Shown here piece by piece: positions 9,205 to 17,989 of a stretch of DNA of 64,000 nt. The notes below the pieces were generated by a model, which did not search any database, was not told the origin of the DNA, and worked only from the letters and a program-made list of their open reading frames with translations. The stretch is from NCBI RefSeq assembly GCF_003044565.1, contig NZ_POXG01000001.1, forward strand, positions 682,001 to 746,000, read 5' to 3'. Every line of letters starts with the position of its first letter. The stretch's first letter is position 1. Source of the stretch: Neisseria sicca. GTDB taxonomy: Bacteria; Pseudomonadota; Gammaproteobacteria; Burkholderiales; Neisseriaceae. The translations under genes and the position numbers were made by a program.

Positions 9205-10026
9205 TCAGTCTTTCAATGACTGCTCTGCGGCATTGCGGACTTTATCGGCAGCCGCTTCGATTTCTGATTGCGCGACTTCAGATTGTGCAACTTCTGAAAC
9301 GGTTTGCGCTGGAGCGGGCGTTTCCGCTTGTGCAGCGGCAGGCGGCGGTGTTTCAGTCGGTGCGGCAGCTTCAGGGACTTGGAGCGGCAGGCGCGCCAAA
9401 ACGGTACGTACGCCGGTCACTTTGTCGCCGATGGCAACTTGTGCCTGCGCATCAACCGGCAGGTACATATCGACGCGCGAACCGAAGCGGATAAAGCCGT
9501 AACGTTCGCCGCGAGCCAATTTCTCGCCTACTTTGGTGTAACATAAAATACGGCGGGCAACCAAGCCTGCAACTTGGACGAAGGTGATTTCGCGTCCTGA
9601 AGCGGTAGTCGCCAATACGGCGTTGCGTTCGTTTTCGGTACTGGCTTTGTCCAAATCGGCGTTGAGGAATTTGCCTTTGTTGTATTCGACGGCGGTCACG
9701 GTGCAATCGGCGGGCGATTTTTGCGAGTGGACGTTAAAAACGTTCATGAACACGCTGATTTTCAACGCTTCGGTATCACGGTAAGGATCGCGCGCGCGTT
9801 CAACAACGACGATGCGTCCGTCAACGGGGCTTAAAATTGCTTCGGGGTCTTGCGGGATTTCACGGGCGGGATCGCGGAAAAATTGCAGGGCAAATACGGT
9901 GAAAATCCAAAACGGCAGCGACCACCAGCCGCAACAGACAGACACCAGCAAACTCAATACCAAACCGCCGCCGATAAACGGCCAGCCCTCGCGGGCGATA
10001 ATCGGGTGGGGGTACAGACGGTTCAT
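9205..10026 (-). CDS. psd: Phosphatidylserine decarboxylase proenzyme (PSD-A type)
   Basis: A 273-residue inner-membrane enzyme that turns phosphatidylserine into phosphatidylethanolamine. An N-terminal hydrophobic region (about 17-50) is followed by the core with SPVDGRIV and [15 protein letters not shown]. The self-cleavage site that creates the pyruvoyl group is in [11 protein letters not shown], between Gly182 and Ser183. The PSD-A family usually ends soon after this site; here an extra tail of about 60 residues (about 213-273) is rich in Ala, Pro, Glu and Gln with a short internal repeat ([12 protein letters not shown]). This tail is probably disordered and of unknown use. The gene follows aroD on the same strand but is separated from it by a DUS hairpin. 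Confidence 0.95.
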   Translation of the reverse strand: MNRLYPHPIIAREGWPFIGGGLVLSLLVSVCCGWWSLPFWIFTVFALQFFRDPAREIPQDPEAILSPVDGRIVVVERARDPYRDTEALKISVFMNVFNVHSQKSPADCTVTAVEYNKGKFLNADLDKASTENERNAVLATTASGREITFVQVAGLVARRILCYTKVGEKLARGERYGFIRFGSRVDMYLPVDAQAQVAIGDKVTGVRTVLARLPLQVPEAAAPTETPPPAAAQAETPAPAQTVSEVAQSEVAQSEIEAAADKVRNAAEQSLKD

Positions 10027-10077
10027 AACTTTCCTTTTCTATTCAAATTGCCGCCATTATAGCGGAATATCCTAAAA

Positions 10078-10107
10078 AGGTCGTCTGAACGCTGTTTCAG
10101 ACGACCT
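10078..10107. terminator. DUS inverted-pair hairpin behind aroD
   Basis: Convergent DUS copies with a short loop lie between the aroD stop codon and the psd start, so psd may have its own promoter. Confidence 0.75.
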
Positions 10108-10128
10108 TTTGTTTTTTTGTATTTATTG

Positions 10129-10896
10129 TTATCCGGCGGTGTTACCGTTTTCCAAAACATCCAAAATGTTTTTCAGGTTGGCGGAATCGAGCTGACCGGG
10201 GGCGGAGGCGGTTCCTGCCGTGCCGAATGTGATGGCTGAGCCGAAGGTTGAACCTGCGATGCGACTGACGAGTCCTAGCTTGCCCATGGAGATGGTAACA
10301 ATCGGGCGGTTTGCGGTTTGACTGGCTTCCCAAGTGGCTTCCAAAAGCGTCAGGACATCGGCGGGGCTTTGGGGCATCACGGCGATTTTGCAGATGTCCG
10401 CGCCTGCCTCTTCCATTTTTTTCAGACGACCTGTGATGTCCGATTTGGCGGGCGTTTGATGGAAATCGTGGTTGCTCATCAGGACCGCGGTGTCGTGCGC
10501 TTTGGCGGCGGCAACCGCTTGGCGGACTTCGCTTTCGCCGGCGGAAAGTTCGATGTCTATGATGTCGATGATGCCTGAAGCGGCGGCTTTATCGAGCAAC
10601 TCGAAATAATACGCTTTGCTGCAAGGGTATTCACCGCCTTCCTCTGCTCGTCTGAAGGTGAACAACAGCGGGGTTTTGGTGAAGGCGCGGCGCACTGCGG
10701 CGGCTTGCGCAAGAAGGTATTCGGGGTTGCCTGCTTGGGCGAAATAGTCGGCTCTGAACTCGATAATATCGAAACAGGCGTGTTCAAGGTTTTTCAGTGC
10801 AACGGATAAGGCTGCTTCGTCTCGGGCAACCAAGGGAACGGCGATTTTCGGCTGTCCGCTGCCGAGCGTGAGATGGCGGATGGTCAGGGTTTTCAT
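10129..10896 (-). CDS. aroD: Type I 3-dehydroquinate dehydratase
   Basis: A 255-residue cytoplasmic shikimate-pathway enzyme that dehydrates 3-dehydroquinate to 3-dehydroshikimate through a Schiff base. The active-site pair is present: His143 in SNHDFHQTP and the Schiff-base Lys170 in DICKIAVMP, at the same positions as in the E. coli enzyme. FRAD near residue 47 and the C-terminal SMGKLG/FGSAITFG loop are also typical. The open frame extends 38 codons upstream, but the ATG at 10896 overlaps the TGA of the preceding gene (ATGA), which points to translational coupling and is where the family's N-terminus begins. A DUS is embedded in the coding sequence at about 10418-10431. Confidence 0.96.
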   Translation of the reverse strand: MKTLTIRHLTLGSGQPKIAVPLVARDEAALSVALKNLEHACFDIIEFRADYFAQAGNPEYLLAQAAAVRRAFTKTPLLFTFRRAEEGGEYPCSKAYYFELLDKAAASGIIDIIDIELSAGESEVRQAVAAAKAHDTAVLMSNHDFHQTPAKSDITGRLKKMEEAGADICKIAVMPQSPADVLTLLEATWEASQTANRPIVTISMGKLGLVSRIAGSTFGSAITFGTAGTASAPGQLDSANLKNILDVLENGNTAG

Positions 10897-11591
10897 GGGT
10901 TTTCTGCTGTATTGGTGCGGTGGCTGTCGAGCAGCGGATCGGGGAACGGTGTCCAGACAACGCCGTTGATGCCGCTTTCGGTCAGGCGGCGGTTGAGCCA
11001 GCTGTTGCACGTATTGAAAAGATGGTAACGCCCTTCTGCTTCATAGAATGCGTCGTCAGGGCTGTAATGCGCGCCAACGACGGGGATGGCTTTGCCCGCT
11101 TTCAATTTGAAATGACGCATCAGGTTGGCACTCAGGCGGCGGTATTGCTCGCGGCTGACGGTAAATTTGACGGTATTTTCCCCTTCAGGCGGCGGCTCGC
11201 GGTAGTAGACGGCGTGAATCAGCGTGCTGTTGACTCCGCTTAATGCCTGCACCGCCGTAGATGCGGTCAAATCCGACCACTGCGGCGTGTTCAAATAGAA
11301 ATTGCGCTCGCCCCAGCCTATGCCGACGTAGCGGATGGAGGCATCTCCTTGCCCTGCGCGACTGTCGGCAGGATTGATGATGCTGGTCCAGTCGAAGAGG
11401 TCGTCTGAAAGCGGCATGACGATGTCGGCGTGTACGCCGTTGCTGTGTAGATAAAGGGTTACGTCGCCGTCGGAGGCTTCAGTGCTGTCCTGCGGAATCT
11501 TACCAAGTATGTAGGCGGCGGCAAAGTAAAGGATGGCGGCGATGATAAACGCCAACAGGGCTTTCAGGAGAATTTTGAATATTTTTTTCAT
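10893..11591 (-). CDS. TIGR02117/DUF2459-family membrane-anchored protein
   Basis: A 232-residue protein with one N-terminal hydrophobic segment (about residues 7-30) and a periplasmic body. Motifs such as LHSNGVHADIVMPL, IGWGERNFYLNTPQW and HYSPDDAFYEAEGRYHL match a family first noted near urease genes (TIGR02117, DUF2459) whose function is unknown. It is translationally coupled to aroD by a 4-base ATGA overlap, but nothing suggests a functional link to the shikimate pathway. A DUS is embedded in its coding sequence near 11400. Confidence 0.8.
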   Translation of the reverse strand: MKKIFKILLKALLAFIIAAILYFAAAYILGKIPQDSTEASDGDVTLYLHSNGVHADIVMPLSDDLFDWTSIINPADSRAGQGDASIRYVGIGWGERNFYLNTPQWSDLTASTAVQALSGVNSTLIHAVYYREPPPEGENTVKFTVSREQYRRLSANLMRHFKLKAGKAIPVVGAHYSPDDAFYEAEGRYHLFNTCNSWLNRRLTESGINGVVWTPFPDPLLDSHRTNTAENP

Positions 11592-11771
11592 TGACGTGAC
11601 GGCGTCGTTAAAGATGCGGCATCATATCACGATAACGGCATGTTTTAGGCATTTCAGACGACCTTAACGCTTTAACTACAAAGGAGGTCGTCTGAAAATC
11701 AACAAATAGATATTTTTAGTTTCCCATCAATCCGTTTTCGTAAAAAACCGCGCCCGATTGTTAACATTATA

Positions 11772-11800
11772 TTTACACTACACGCGATTACAAATATACT
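11772..11800 (+). promoter_or_regulatory. Predicted sigma70 promoter of the DASS transporter
   Basis: TTTACA (11772-11777), a 17-base spacer and TATACT (11795-11800) make a strong sigma70-type match and would give a leader of about 165 bases before the ATG at 11972. The 380-bp gap (11592-11971) otherwise holds two DUS copies in back-to-back orientation near 11654-11697 and no convincing gene. Confidence 0.55.
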
Positions 11801-11971
11801 CGTCGCCATACTGTATGGCTTTGTTTGCCTGGAATCCAAAGCCTGCGAACGCCCCGCTGCGGGAAACAAGAAAAACCGATTCAGTGGAATCAATAAAAAA
11901 GCAATGTCGGGCGATGAGCACAGGCATCAGCGGTTTTAACGATTTCGCGTTATGTTTCAGAGGAATACTTC

Positions 11972-13390
11972 ATGGACTTACATGCAAAGGACAAAACCCA
12001 GCATCCCGAGAATGTTGAGTTACTCAGCGCGCAAAAGCCGATTACCGACTTTAAAGGTCTGCTGACCACCATCATCTCCGCCGTCGTCTGTTTCGGCATT
12101 TACCACATCCTGCCCTACGGCACCGATGCCAACAAAGGCATCGCGCTGTTGATTTTCGTTGCCGCGCTTTGGTTTACCGAAGCCGTCCACATCACGGTAA
12201 CCGCATTGATGGTGCCGATTCTCGCCGTCGTGCTCGGCTTCCCCGATATGGACATCAAAAAAGCGATGGCGGGCTTTTCCGATCCGACGATTTACATCTT
12301 CTTCGGCGGCTTCGCGCTTGCCACCGCCCTGCACATGCAGCGTCTCGACCGCAAAATCGCCGTCAGCCTCCTGCGCCTGTCGCGCGGCAATATGAAAGTG
12401 GCCGTGTTGATGCTATTTGCTGTTACCGCCTTCCTGTCCATGTGGATCAGCAATACCGCGACCGCCGCCATGATGCTGCCTTTGGCAATGGGTATGATGA
12501 GCCACCTCGACCAAGAAAAAGAACGCAAAACTTATGTTTTCGTCCTGCTTGGCATCGCCTACTGCGCCAGTATCGGTGGTTTGGGCACCGTGGTAGGTTC
12601 GCCGCCGAACATGATTGCCGCCAAAGCCCTGAATCTGGACTTCGTCGGCTGGATGAAACTCGGCTTGCCGATGATGCTGTTGATTCTGCCGCTGATGCTG
12701 TTCTCCATGTACGTCATCCTCAAGCCTAATCTGAACGAACGCGTCGAAGTCAAAGCCGAATCTATCCCGTGGACGCTGCACCGTGTAATCGCGCTGTTGA
12801 TTTTCTTGGCTGCTGCCGTCGCTTGGGTATTCAGTTCCAAAATCAAAGAAGCGTTCGGCATTTCCAACCCCGACACCGTCATCGCCCTGATTGCCGCCGT
12901 CGCCGTCGTCGTATTCGGCGTGGCGCAATGGAAAGAAGTTGCCCGCAATACCGACTGGGGCGTATTGATGCTCTTCGGCGGCGGTATCAGCTTGAGCGCG
13001 CTCTTGCAATCTTCCGGCGCGTCCGAAGCATTGGGTCAACAGGTTGCCTCCACCTTCTCCCATTCGCCCGCATTGCTGGTGATTTTCGTGGTTGCCGCCT
13101 TCATCATCTTCCTGACCGAGTTCACCAGTAACACCGCCTCCGCCGCGCTGCTCGTCCCCATTTTTGCCAGCATCGCCACACAAATGGGGCTGCCCGAACA
13201 AGTCTTGGTATTCGTCATCGGCATCGGCGCATCTTGTGCCTTCATGCTGCCGGTTGCCACGCCGCCCAACGCGATTGTGTTCGGTACAGGCTTGATTAAG
13301 CAACGAGAAATGATGAACGTCGGCTTGCTGCTGAACGTCCTCTGTATCGTATTGGTTGCGCTGTGGGCTTATTTCGTCCTGATGCCGTAA
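11972..13390 (+). CDS. DASS (SLC13) family sodium-coupled anion symporter
   Basis: A 472-residue inner-membrane transporter with about 11-12 hydrophobic segments. The family's two SNT-type motifs are visible: MWISNTATAAMMLPLAMG near residue 155 and EFTSNTASAALLVPI near residue 385, together with VGSPPNMIAAKAL. These bind sodium and the substrate carboxylates in SLC13 proteins, which import dicarboxylates or citrate, less often sulfate. The substrate here is not certain; C4-dicarboxylate is the usual assignment. The start ATG follows AGAGGAA at a good distance. A DUS hairpin closes the gene. Confidence 0.92.
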   Translation: MDLHAKDKTQHPENVELLSAQKPITDFKGLLTTIISAVVCFGIYHILPYGTDANKGIALLIFVAALWFTEAVHITVTALMVPILAVVLGFPDMDIKKAMAGFSDPTIYIFFGGFALATALHMQRLDRKIAVSLLRLSRGNMKVAVLMLFAVTAFLSMWISNTATAAMMLPLAMGMMSHLDQEKERKTYVFVLLGIAYCASIGGLGTVVGSPPNMIAAKALNLDFVGWMKLGLPMMLLILPLMLFSMYVILKPNLNERVEVKAESIPWTLHRVIALLIFLAAAVAWVFSSKIKEAFGISNPDTVIALIAAVAVVVFGVAQWKEVARNTDWGVLMLFGGGISLSALLQSSGASEALGQQVASTFSHSPALLVIFVVAAFIIFLTEFTSNTASAALLVPIFASIATQMGLPEQVLVFVIGIGASCAFMLPVATPPNAIVFGTGLIKQREMMNVGLLLNVLCIVLVALWAYFVLMP

Positions 13391-13410
13391 AACCCGTAAA
13401 ACCATAGACA

Positions 13411-13443
13411 AGGTCGTCTGAAAGAATATTTTTCAGACGACCT
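13411..13443. terminator. DUS inverted-pair hairpin
   Basis: A compact convergent DUS pair 21 bases after the DASS transporter stop codon. Confidence 0.8.
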
Positions 13444-13498
13444 TGAAGTTTTTCCGCCCAGCACCATTTCTAAAAAGATTCTTAACGAAAGGAAACCC

Positions 13499-14008
13499 AT
13501 GATTATCCTGCACACCAACAAAGGCGACATCAAAATCGAACTCGATTTCGACAAAGCCCCCGTTACCGCCAAAAACTTCGAGCAATACGTCAAAGACGGC
13601 TTCTACGACGGCGTAATCTTCCACCGCGTCATCAAAGGCTTCATGATTCAAGGCGGCGGCATGGACGAGAACATGAACGAAAAAGAAACACGCGAGCCGA
13701 TTCAAAACGAAGCGTCCAACGGCTTGCCCAACGAGAAATACACCATCGCCATGGCGCGCACTTCCGACCCGCATTCCGCCAGCACACAATTCTTCATCAA
13801 CACCGCCGACAACGCCTTCCTGAACTTCCGTTCTAAAGAACTGTACGGCAAAACCGTCGTCCAAGACTGGGGCTACGCCGTATTCGGCAAAGTCGTCGAT
13901 GGTTTTGATGTAGTCGATGCCATCGAAGGCGTCGCCACCAAACGCCACGGCTACCACGACGACGTACCGACCGAACCTGTCGTCATCACCAAAGCCGAAG
14001 TGGTATAA
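13499..14008 (+). CDS. ppiB: Cyclophilin-type peptidyl-prolyl cis-trans isomerase
   Basis: A 169-residue protein without signal peptide, so cytoplasmic. It has the cyclophilin core: [13 protein letters not shown] with the catalytic Arg, [18 protein letters not shown], and [15 protein letters not shown]. These match PpiB, which speeds proline isomerisation in folding proteins. The ATG at 13499 has GAAAGGAAACCC upstream. An ordinary stem-loop terminator follows about 30 bases after the stop codon. Confidence 0.96.
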   Translation: MIILHTNKGDIKIELDFDKAPVTAKNFEQYVKDGFYDGVIFHRVIKGFMIQGGGMDENMNEKETREPIQNEASNGLPNEKYTIAMARTSDPHSASTQFFINTADNAFLNFRSKELYGKTVVQDWGYAVFGKVVDGFDVVDAIEGVATKRHGYHDDVPTEPVVITKAEVV

Positions 14009-14035
14009 ATTTGACGCGTTACATCCCTTAACGCA

Positions 14036-14066
14036 AAAAGCAGCCTGAAACGGGCTGCTTTTTTAT
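14036..14066 (+). terminator. Intrinsic terminator after ppiB
   Basis: AAAAAGCAGCC, a short loop and GGCTGCTTTTTT form a GC stem followed by a T run, here without use of the DUS. Confidence 0.85.
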
Positions 14067-14175
14067 TGGGTAAATATTTGAACACAATCCGCCGCGCTTG
14101 TTTTCAGACGACCTTTGATATCGAAACCGTCGCTTACGGATTCAACCCCGCTTTACCCCATATCGAAAGACGATT

Positions 14176-14331
14176 TATAGTGGATTAACAAAAATCAGAA
14201 CAAGGCGACGAAGCCGCAGACAGTACAGATAGTACGGAACCGATTCACTTGGTGCTTCAGCACCTTAGAGAATCGTTCTCTTTGAGCTAAGGCGAGGCAA
14301 CGCCGTACTGGTTTAAAGTTAATCCACTATA
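14176..14331. repeat. Correia element (CREE), full 156-bp form
   Basis: Complete element with both termini (TATAGTGGATTAA and TTAATCCACTATA) and the internal TTCTCTTTGAGC block. It ends 57 bases upstream of the small acidic protein gene, so it may supply promoter elements for the two genes that follow. Confidence 0.95.
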
Positions 14332-14388
14332 ATCCGCCATGGATTTTCCGTTACAATTAAAGCTGATTTTGTTCACAGGAAGCCCATC

Positions 14389-14727
14389 ATGCAGATTCAA
14401 CCCTACCAAGCCGACATTGCCGAAAGAATGCTGGTCGGAACGACCGGAGAAACCATTCATCCCGATGCCCAATTCGTCCACACCGAAAACGGCTATTGGA
14501 TTGCGTGGCATGATCAAACCGCCGCCCTGCTCGCTCCTGATACGCCGCCCGATATTCCCTGCTTTTGGGTCGAAGGTGCGCAAAGCCTCGAAGAGCTTGT
14601 CGCGCTGGTTGAAAGCGGCGAATTTGACGAAATGGAAGAATTCGACGGCGATGACGAAAGCTGGCACGAAGCGGCTTCCGGATGCAGCGGTGGACACCAC
14701 GACCATCAATGCGGATGCGAACATTGA
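14389..14727 (+). CDS. Small acidic protein of unknown function
   Basis: A 112-residue soluble protein with no signal peptide. I do not recognise a family. The second half is very acidic (EFDEMEEFDGDDESWHE) and the tail is rich in His and Cys (CSGGHHDHQCGCEH), which could bind metal; that is an inference from composition only. The ATG at 14389 has AGGAAG seven bases upstream. Its TGA overlaps the ATG of the next gene by one base, so the two are probably coupled. A longer open frame in another register (14339-14836) is rejected because it lacks these signals. Confidence 0.75.
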   Translation: MQIQPYQADIAERMLVGTTGETIHPDAQFVHTENGYWIAWHDQTAALLAPDTPPDIPCFWVEGAQSLEELVALVESGEFDEMEEFDGDDESWHEAASGCSGGHHDHQCGCEH

Positions 14728-14966
14728 TGAAGATAAAAGCCCTTCTTCTTCCCGTGTTCCTCAGTTTGGCACTCAGCGGCTGTATCGTCACCAGTGCCGT
14801 CAATCTGGCCGCCACCACCGTCATGACCGCAGGTAAAATCGCCGTCAAAGGCACAGGCGCGTTAATCAATGCCGCCATTCCCGACAAGGACAAAAAGAAG
14901 GACAAAGAAAAGAAATCCCGCGAACAACAGGCGGAGGATTATTTAGAAGAACCGCGTGAAGAATAA
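14727..14966 (+). CDS. Small lipoprotein with charged tail
   Basis: A 79-residue lipoprotein: signal sequence with lipobox LSGC (Cys18), an Ala/Val/Thr-rich middle, then a highly charged Lys/Asp/Glu tail (KDKKKDKEKKSREQQ). Such short lipoproteins with lysine-rich tails are common in Neisseria and have no known function. The start at 14727 shares one base with the preceding stop codon (TGATG); an upstream in-frame ATG at 14682 would put a basic extension before the signal peptide and is not chosen. Confidence 0.78.
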   Translation: MKIKALLLPVFLSLALSGCIVTSAVNLAATTVMTAGKIAVKGTGALINAAIPDKDKKKDKEKKSREQQAEDYLEEPREE

Positions 14967-15009
14967 GCAGCCGCGCCCACACCGATGGCTGCAAAACCAT
15001 TCAAACAAA

Positions 15010-15047
15010 AGGTCGTCTGAAACGGCAAACCGTTTTTCAGACGACCT
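15010..15047. terminator. DUS inverted-pair hairpin
   Basis: A convergent DUS pair with extra pairing (ACGG/CCGT) lies between the rightward small lipoprotein and the leftward reductase gene, so it can serve both. Confidence 0.8.
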
Positions 15048-15084
15048 CTTTTGCTTCTATTAAGACCTTACCAATTCATCAGGC

Positions 15085-15864
15085 TCAAAACCCGTTTTCC
15101 ATCATGATTTCGCCCGGGATGCGGTTGCGGTGCATGGCGAAGCCCAAGTCCATCAGGGCTTGGAACGTGTCTTTGACCATGGCGGGATTGCCGCAGACCA
15201 TAAAGCGCGTGTCGGTTTTGGTGAACTTGAATCCCGCGTATGCTTCGAGGCTGCCGTCTTTCAGCAGTTCGGGAATGCGCTTGCCGCTCAACGCGCCTTC
15301 GGTTTCCTCGCGCGTGGTGATGGGGACGAAGCGGAATTTGTGGAAATGCTCGCCAATCAGCGGATGGTCTTTTAACGCTTCAACACGTCGTCTGAAAATC
15401 AGTTCGCCGGCGAAAGAAACCGAGTGCGCCAAAACCAAGCGATCAAAACGCTGCCAAATTTCGGGTTGTTCAATGATGGAGAGGAAAGGCGCGATGCCCG
15501 AACCCGTGCTGAGCATGACCAAGTCCTTGCCGTCGGGAAAACGTTCGGGCAGGAGGAAGCCCGTAGCGGTTTTGTCGAGCAGTATGGTGTCGCCCTCTTT
15601 CATCGCGGTAAACCGCGCGGACATGGGACCGCCCTCGATCAAAACGGCAAAATATTCAAGCGTATCGGCGTATTCGGCGGACACGACGGAATAAGCGCGC
15701 CAGATAAAGCCTTCGCCGTCGCGAAACCCAAGCCGCGAAAACTGTCCCGCCGAGAAGCGGTAGGATTCAGGGCGGCTGATGGCAAAAGTCATCAGCTTGG
15801 GCGTATGGTGTTTGATCCACAGGACTTTTTCTTCGGTGAACTTGGCTTCGGGCGAGGCTACCAT
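15085..15864 (-). CDS. fpr: Ferredoxin/flavodoxin--NADP+ reductase
   Basis: A 259-residue cytoplasmic flavoprotein that moves electrons between NADPH and ferredoxin or flavodoxin. The FAD-binding signature RAYS is at residues 56-59, the NADP-binding loop at STGSGIAPF and the second NADP motif at FMVCGNPAMV. It ends GEIMMENGF, without the longer C-terminal arm of plant-type enzymes, as expected for the bacterial Fpr subclass. The DUS at about 15389 is embedded in the coding sequence, in a surface-loop region. It is transcribed alone. Confidence 0.94.
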   Translation of the reverse strand: MVASPEAKFTEEKVLWIKHHTPKLMTFAISRPESYRFSAGQFSRLGFRDGEGFIWRAYSVVSAEYADTLEYFAVLIEGGPMSARFTAMKEGDTILLDKTATGFLLPERFPDGKDLVMLSTGSGIAPFLSIIEQPEIWQRFDRLVLAHSVSFAGELIFRRRVEALKDHPLIGEHFHKFRFVPITTREETEGALSGKRIPELLKDGSLEAYAGFKFTKTDTRFMVCGNPAMVKDTFQALMDLGFAMHRNRIPGEIMMENGF

Positions 15865-15926
15865 AATGGGATTCCTTGTGTGTACGGTATGGAAACGGAA
15901 GATATTATACCCGTTCGTTTGGCGAA

Positions 15927-15967
15927 AGGTCGTCTGAAAACCTGATTGTCCGGTTTTCAGACGACCT
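15927..15967. terminator. DUS inverted-pair hairpin
   Basis: A convergent DUS pair upstream of fpr and downstream of the adjoining Correia element. It may close transcription entering from the right. Confidence 0.7.
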
Positions 15968-15971
15968 TTTA

Positions 15972-16078
15972 TATAGTGGATTAACTTTAAACCAGTACGG
16001 CGTTGCCTCGCCTTGCCGTACTATTTGTACTGTCTGCGGCTTCGTCGCCTTGTCCTGATTTAAATTTAATCCACTATA
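15972..16078. repeat. Correia element (CREE), 107-bp form
   Basis: Intact termini; it is inserted almost directly against the DUS pair, between the META-domain lipoprotein gene and fpr. Confidence 0.95.
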
Positions 16079-16098
16079 CTTAACGGCAAACTCAAAAT

Positions 16099-16557
16099 TT
16101 ACGGCTCACGGCGCAGGCGCATGGTTTTGCCGTTTTGCTCCAAAATCAAATCATCGCCGTCGAAACGATAGTTCCACACGCTTCTCATGTTCAAGAAAGC
16201 CTCTTCCAACTTCATGTCTTCACACAACATCATCGACGTCGCAATCGGACCGAAATCGATTTTGCCCGAACCGACTTCTTTTGCTTGAAGCATTAAATGA
16301 TTACAACCCATCTTGCCATGCGCCTTGGGCATTTTGCTCAAATCCAAAAAAGCCGTTCTGCCCGCCAAATCTTTTTCGGTGAATTTGTCGAAAGAAACCA
16401 CAAACCATTTCGCCGCCAAACTCGGCGCTGACGCTTGACGGGGTTCGGATGGTTTTTCAGACGACGTTACAGGTTGGGACTGCTGCGGTTTTTCAGCAGG
16501 CGAAGTACAGGCGGTCAGAATGATTGCGGTCATAAGGGTGGGGATCAGGGTTTTCAT
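16099..16557 (-). CDS. META-domain (HslJ-like) lipoprotein
   Basis: A 152-residue lipoprotein with lipobox LTAC (Cys17), a Pro/Ser/Gln-rich linker, and a C-terminal META domain. The domain's GCNHL and the [18 protein letters not shown] segment match the HslJ signature. In E. coli, HslJ is an outer-membrane-associated heat-shock protein linked to novobiocin tolerance; the molecular role is unknown. A DUS is embedded in the linker (about 16454). It lies 93 bases downstream of the PLP-enzyme gene, with a DUS pair between them, so it is probably transcribed separately. Confidence 0.85.
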   Translation of the reverse strand: MKTLIPTLMTAIILTACTSPAEKPQQSQPVTSSEKPSEPRQASAPSLAAKWFVVSFDKFTEKDLAGRTAFLDLSKMPKAHGKMGCNHLMLQAKEVGSGKIDFGPIATSMMLCEDMKLEEAFLNMRSVWNYRFDGDDLILEQNGKTMRLRREP

Positions 16558-16589
16558 GATTTTGCCTTTCTAACGTGGGGTTAGCTAAA

Positions 16590-16642
16590 AGGTCGTCTGA
16601 AACCGCTCTAGCAAAACCTGCCATGCACTTTTCAGACGACCT
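16590..16642. terminator. DUS inverted-pair hairpin
   Basis: A convergent DUS pair with a long loop (about 25 bases) directly after the PLP-enzyme stop codon. Confidence 0.7.
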
Positions 16643-16650
16643 ATTTGTCT

Positions 16651-17808
16651 TTACAGCGTCGTATCCAATGCTTTGGAAATATCGTTCCAAATATCGTCCG
16701 CCTCTTCAATGCCGATGGAGAAGCGCAGCAGGCCGACTTTGATGCCCATTTCCATTTTCACGTCGTGCGGTACGCCGCTGTGTGACTGTGAATAGCAATG
16801 GTTGACCAGACTTTCGACGCCGCCGAGGCTGGACGCCATTTTGACCAGTTTCATGTTTTTAATCACGCTGTTTGCCGCTTCGCGCGTGTCGTTTTTGAGG
16901 TAAACCGTTACCACACCGCCTATGCCTTTGGGCATTTGGGTTTTCGCCAGTTCGTAATGCTCATGCGACGGCAGTCCGGGATAGAACACTTTTTCTACGG
17001 CGGGATGGGCTTCGAGGCGGCGGGCGATGTCGAGTGCGTTTTTGCAGTGTGCTTCCATGCGCAAGGCGAGCGTTTTGATACCGCGCAACACCAGCCAGCA
17101 GTCCATCGGGCCGGCAATCGCGCCGGTATGCACCATCATGTCGTGCAGCGGTTTCGCCAGTTCTTTGGTTTTAACCGCGACGATGCCCATCAATACGTCG
17201 GAGTGTCCGCAAAGGTATTTGGTGGCGGAGTGGAACACGATGTCGCAGCCCATTTCCAAAGGTTGTTGCAGATACGGGGTGGCAAAGGTGTTGTCGATGC
17301 CGACTAATGCACCGGCGGCGTGGGCTTTGGCGGCAAGCGCTTTGATGTCCACCAACCGCAAAAGCGGGTTGGACGGGGTTTCCAGCCAAACCAGTTTCAC
17401 ATTGTGCGCTTGGAGCAGTTCGTCCAGGCGTTCGGGGTTGCCCAAATCGGCAAAGACGACGTTTACGCCCCACTCTTTATATACGTCAACCAGCAAGTCA
17501 TACGCGCCGCCGTAAATATCGGCGACGGCGACGACGGTATCGCCCGGACGCAGGAATGTACGCCACACGGCATCAATGCCCGCCATACCGCTAGAAAAGG
17601 CAAAACCTGCCGCCCCGCGTTCCAAATCGGCAACCGTATCTTCCAAAACCTGACGGGTCGGATTGCTCAGGCGCGAATAGCGGTAGGGAACCTGCTCGCC
17701 GATTTCGTGCAGCGCGAACATACTGTTCTGATAAATCGGCGGCATCAGCGCGCGGTTGTGTTCGTCGCAATCGTAGCTGGAATGGATGGCTTTGGTGGCG
17801 AATTTCAT
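16651..17808 (-). CDS. PLP-dependent Cys/Met metabolism enzyme (cystathionine gamma-synthase/lyase family)
   Basis: A 385-residue cytoplasmic enzyme. The PLP-binding lysine is Lys197 in HSATKYLCGHSD. Other family marks are YRYSRLSNPTR near the N-terminus, the SSGMAGI turn, VWLETPSNP, GIDNTFATPYLQ and SLGGVESL near the end. Members carry out cystathionine gamma-synthesis, cystathionine beta- or gamma-cleavage, or homoserine sulfhydrylation; sequence reading alone does not separate these reliably, so I give no symbol. The length and the SLGGVES stretch are compatible with any of these. No met gene is adjacent to help. Confidence 0.9.
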   Translation of the reverse strand: MKFATKAIHSSYDCDEHNRALMPPIYQNSMFALHEIGEQVPYRYSRLSNPTRQVLEDTVADLERGAAGFAFSSGMAGIDAVWRTFLRPGDTVVAVADIYGGAYDLLVDVYKEWGVNVVFADLGNPERLDELLQAHNVKLVWLETPSNPLLRLVDIKALAAKAHAAGALVGIDNTFATPYLQQPLEMGCDIVFHSATKYLCGHSDVLMGIVAVKTKELAKPLHDMMVHTGAIAGPMDCWLVLRGIKTLALRMEAHCKNALDIARRLEAHPAVEKVFYPGLPSHEHYELAKTQMPKGIGGVVTVYLKNDTREAANSVIKNMKLVKMASSLGGVESLVNHCYSQSHSGVPHDVKMEMGIKVGLLRFSIGIEEADDIWNDISKALDTTL

Positions 17809-17889
17809 CTCGGCTCAACCTTGTAAAGATATGAATAATTCAGGATTTTATCACTATCCGAAAAATAGAAACAATCAATGCGGACACGG

Positions 17890-17920
17890 TTTGCAAGTGA
17901 TATAATCTCGCATTTGCAAA
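17890..17920 (+). promoter_or_regulatory. folE2 promoter -10 with possible Zur-like site
   Basis: A perfect TATAAT (17901-17906) lies 84 bases upstream of the folE2 ATG. It sits inside TGATATAATCTCGCA, which agrees at 10 of 15 positions with the published Neisseria Zur consensus (TGTTAT-N3-ATAACA), and between two TTTGCAA motifs. Zinc-dependent control is known for folE2 in other bacteria but is only a suggestion here. Confidence 0.35.
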
Positions 17921-17989
17921 ACGGACGGCATGAATCCGTTTCCAAACGACACACACCCCAACAATCCGACAATTAAGGACAAACAACGC

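Noticed and set aside
11758..12018. Small open frame upstream of the DASS transporter
   Set aside because: It starts with TTG inside the predicted promoter region, has no ribosome binding site and overlaps the start of the real gene.
12413..13411. Open frame of 332 codons opposite the DASS transporter
   Set aside because: Composition (Gln, Glu, Asp, His repeats) and complete overlap with an obvious transporter show that it is a shadow frame.
14176..14331. Insertion sequence remnant suspected from TA-bounded repeats
   Set aside because: Sequence and length identify it as a normal 156-bp Correia element with no transposase part.
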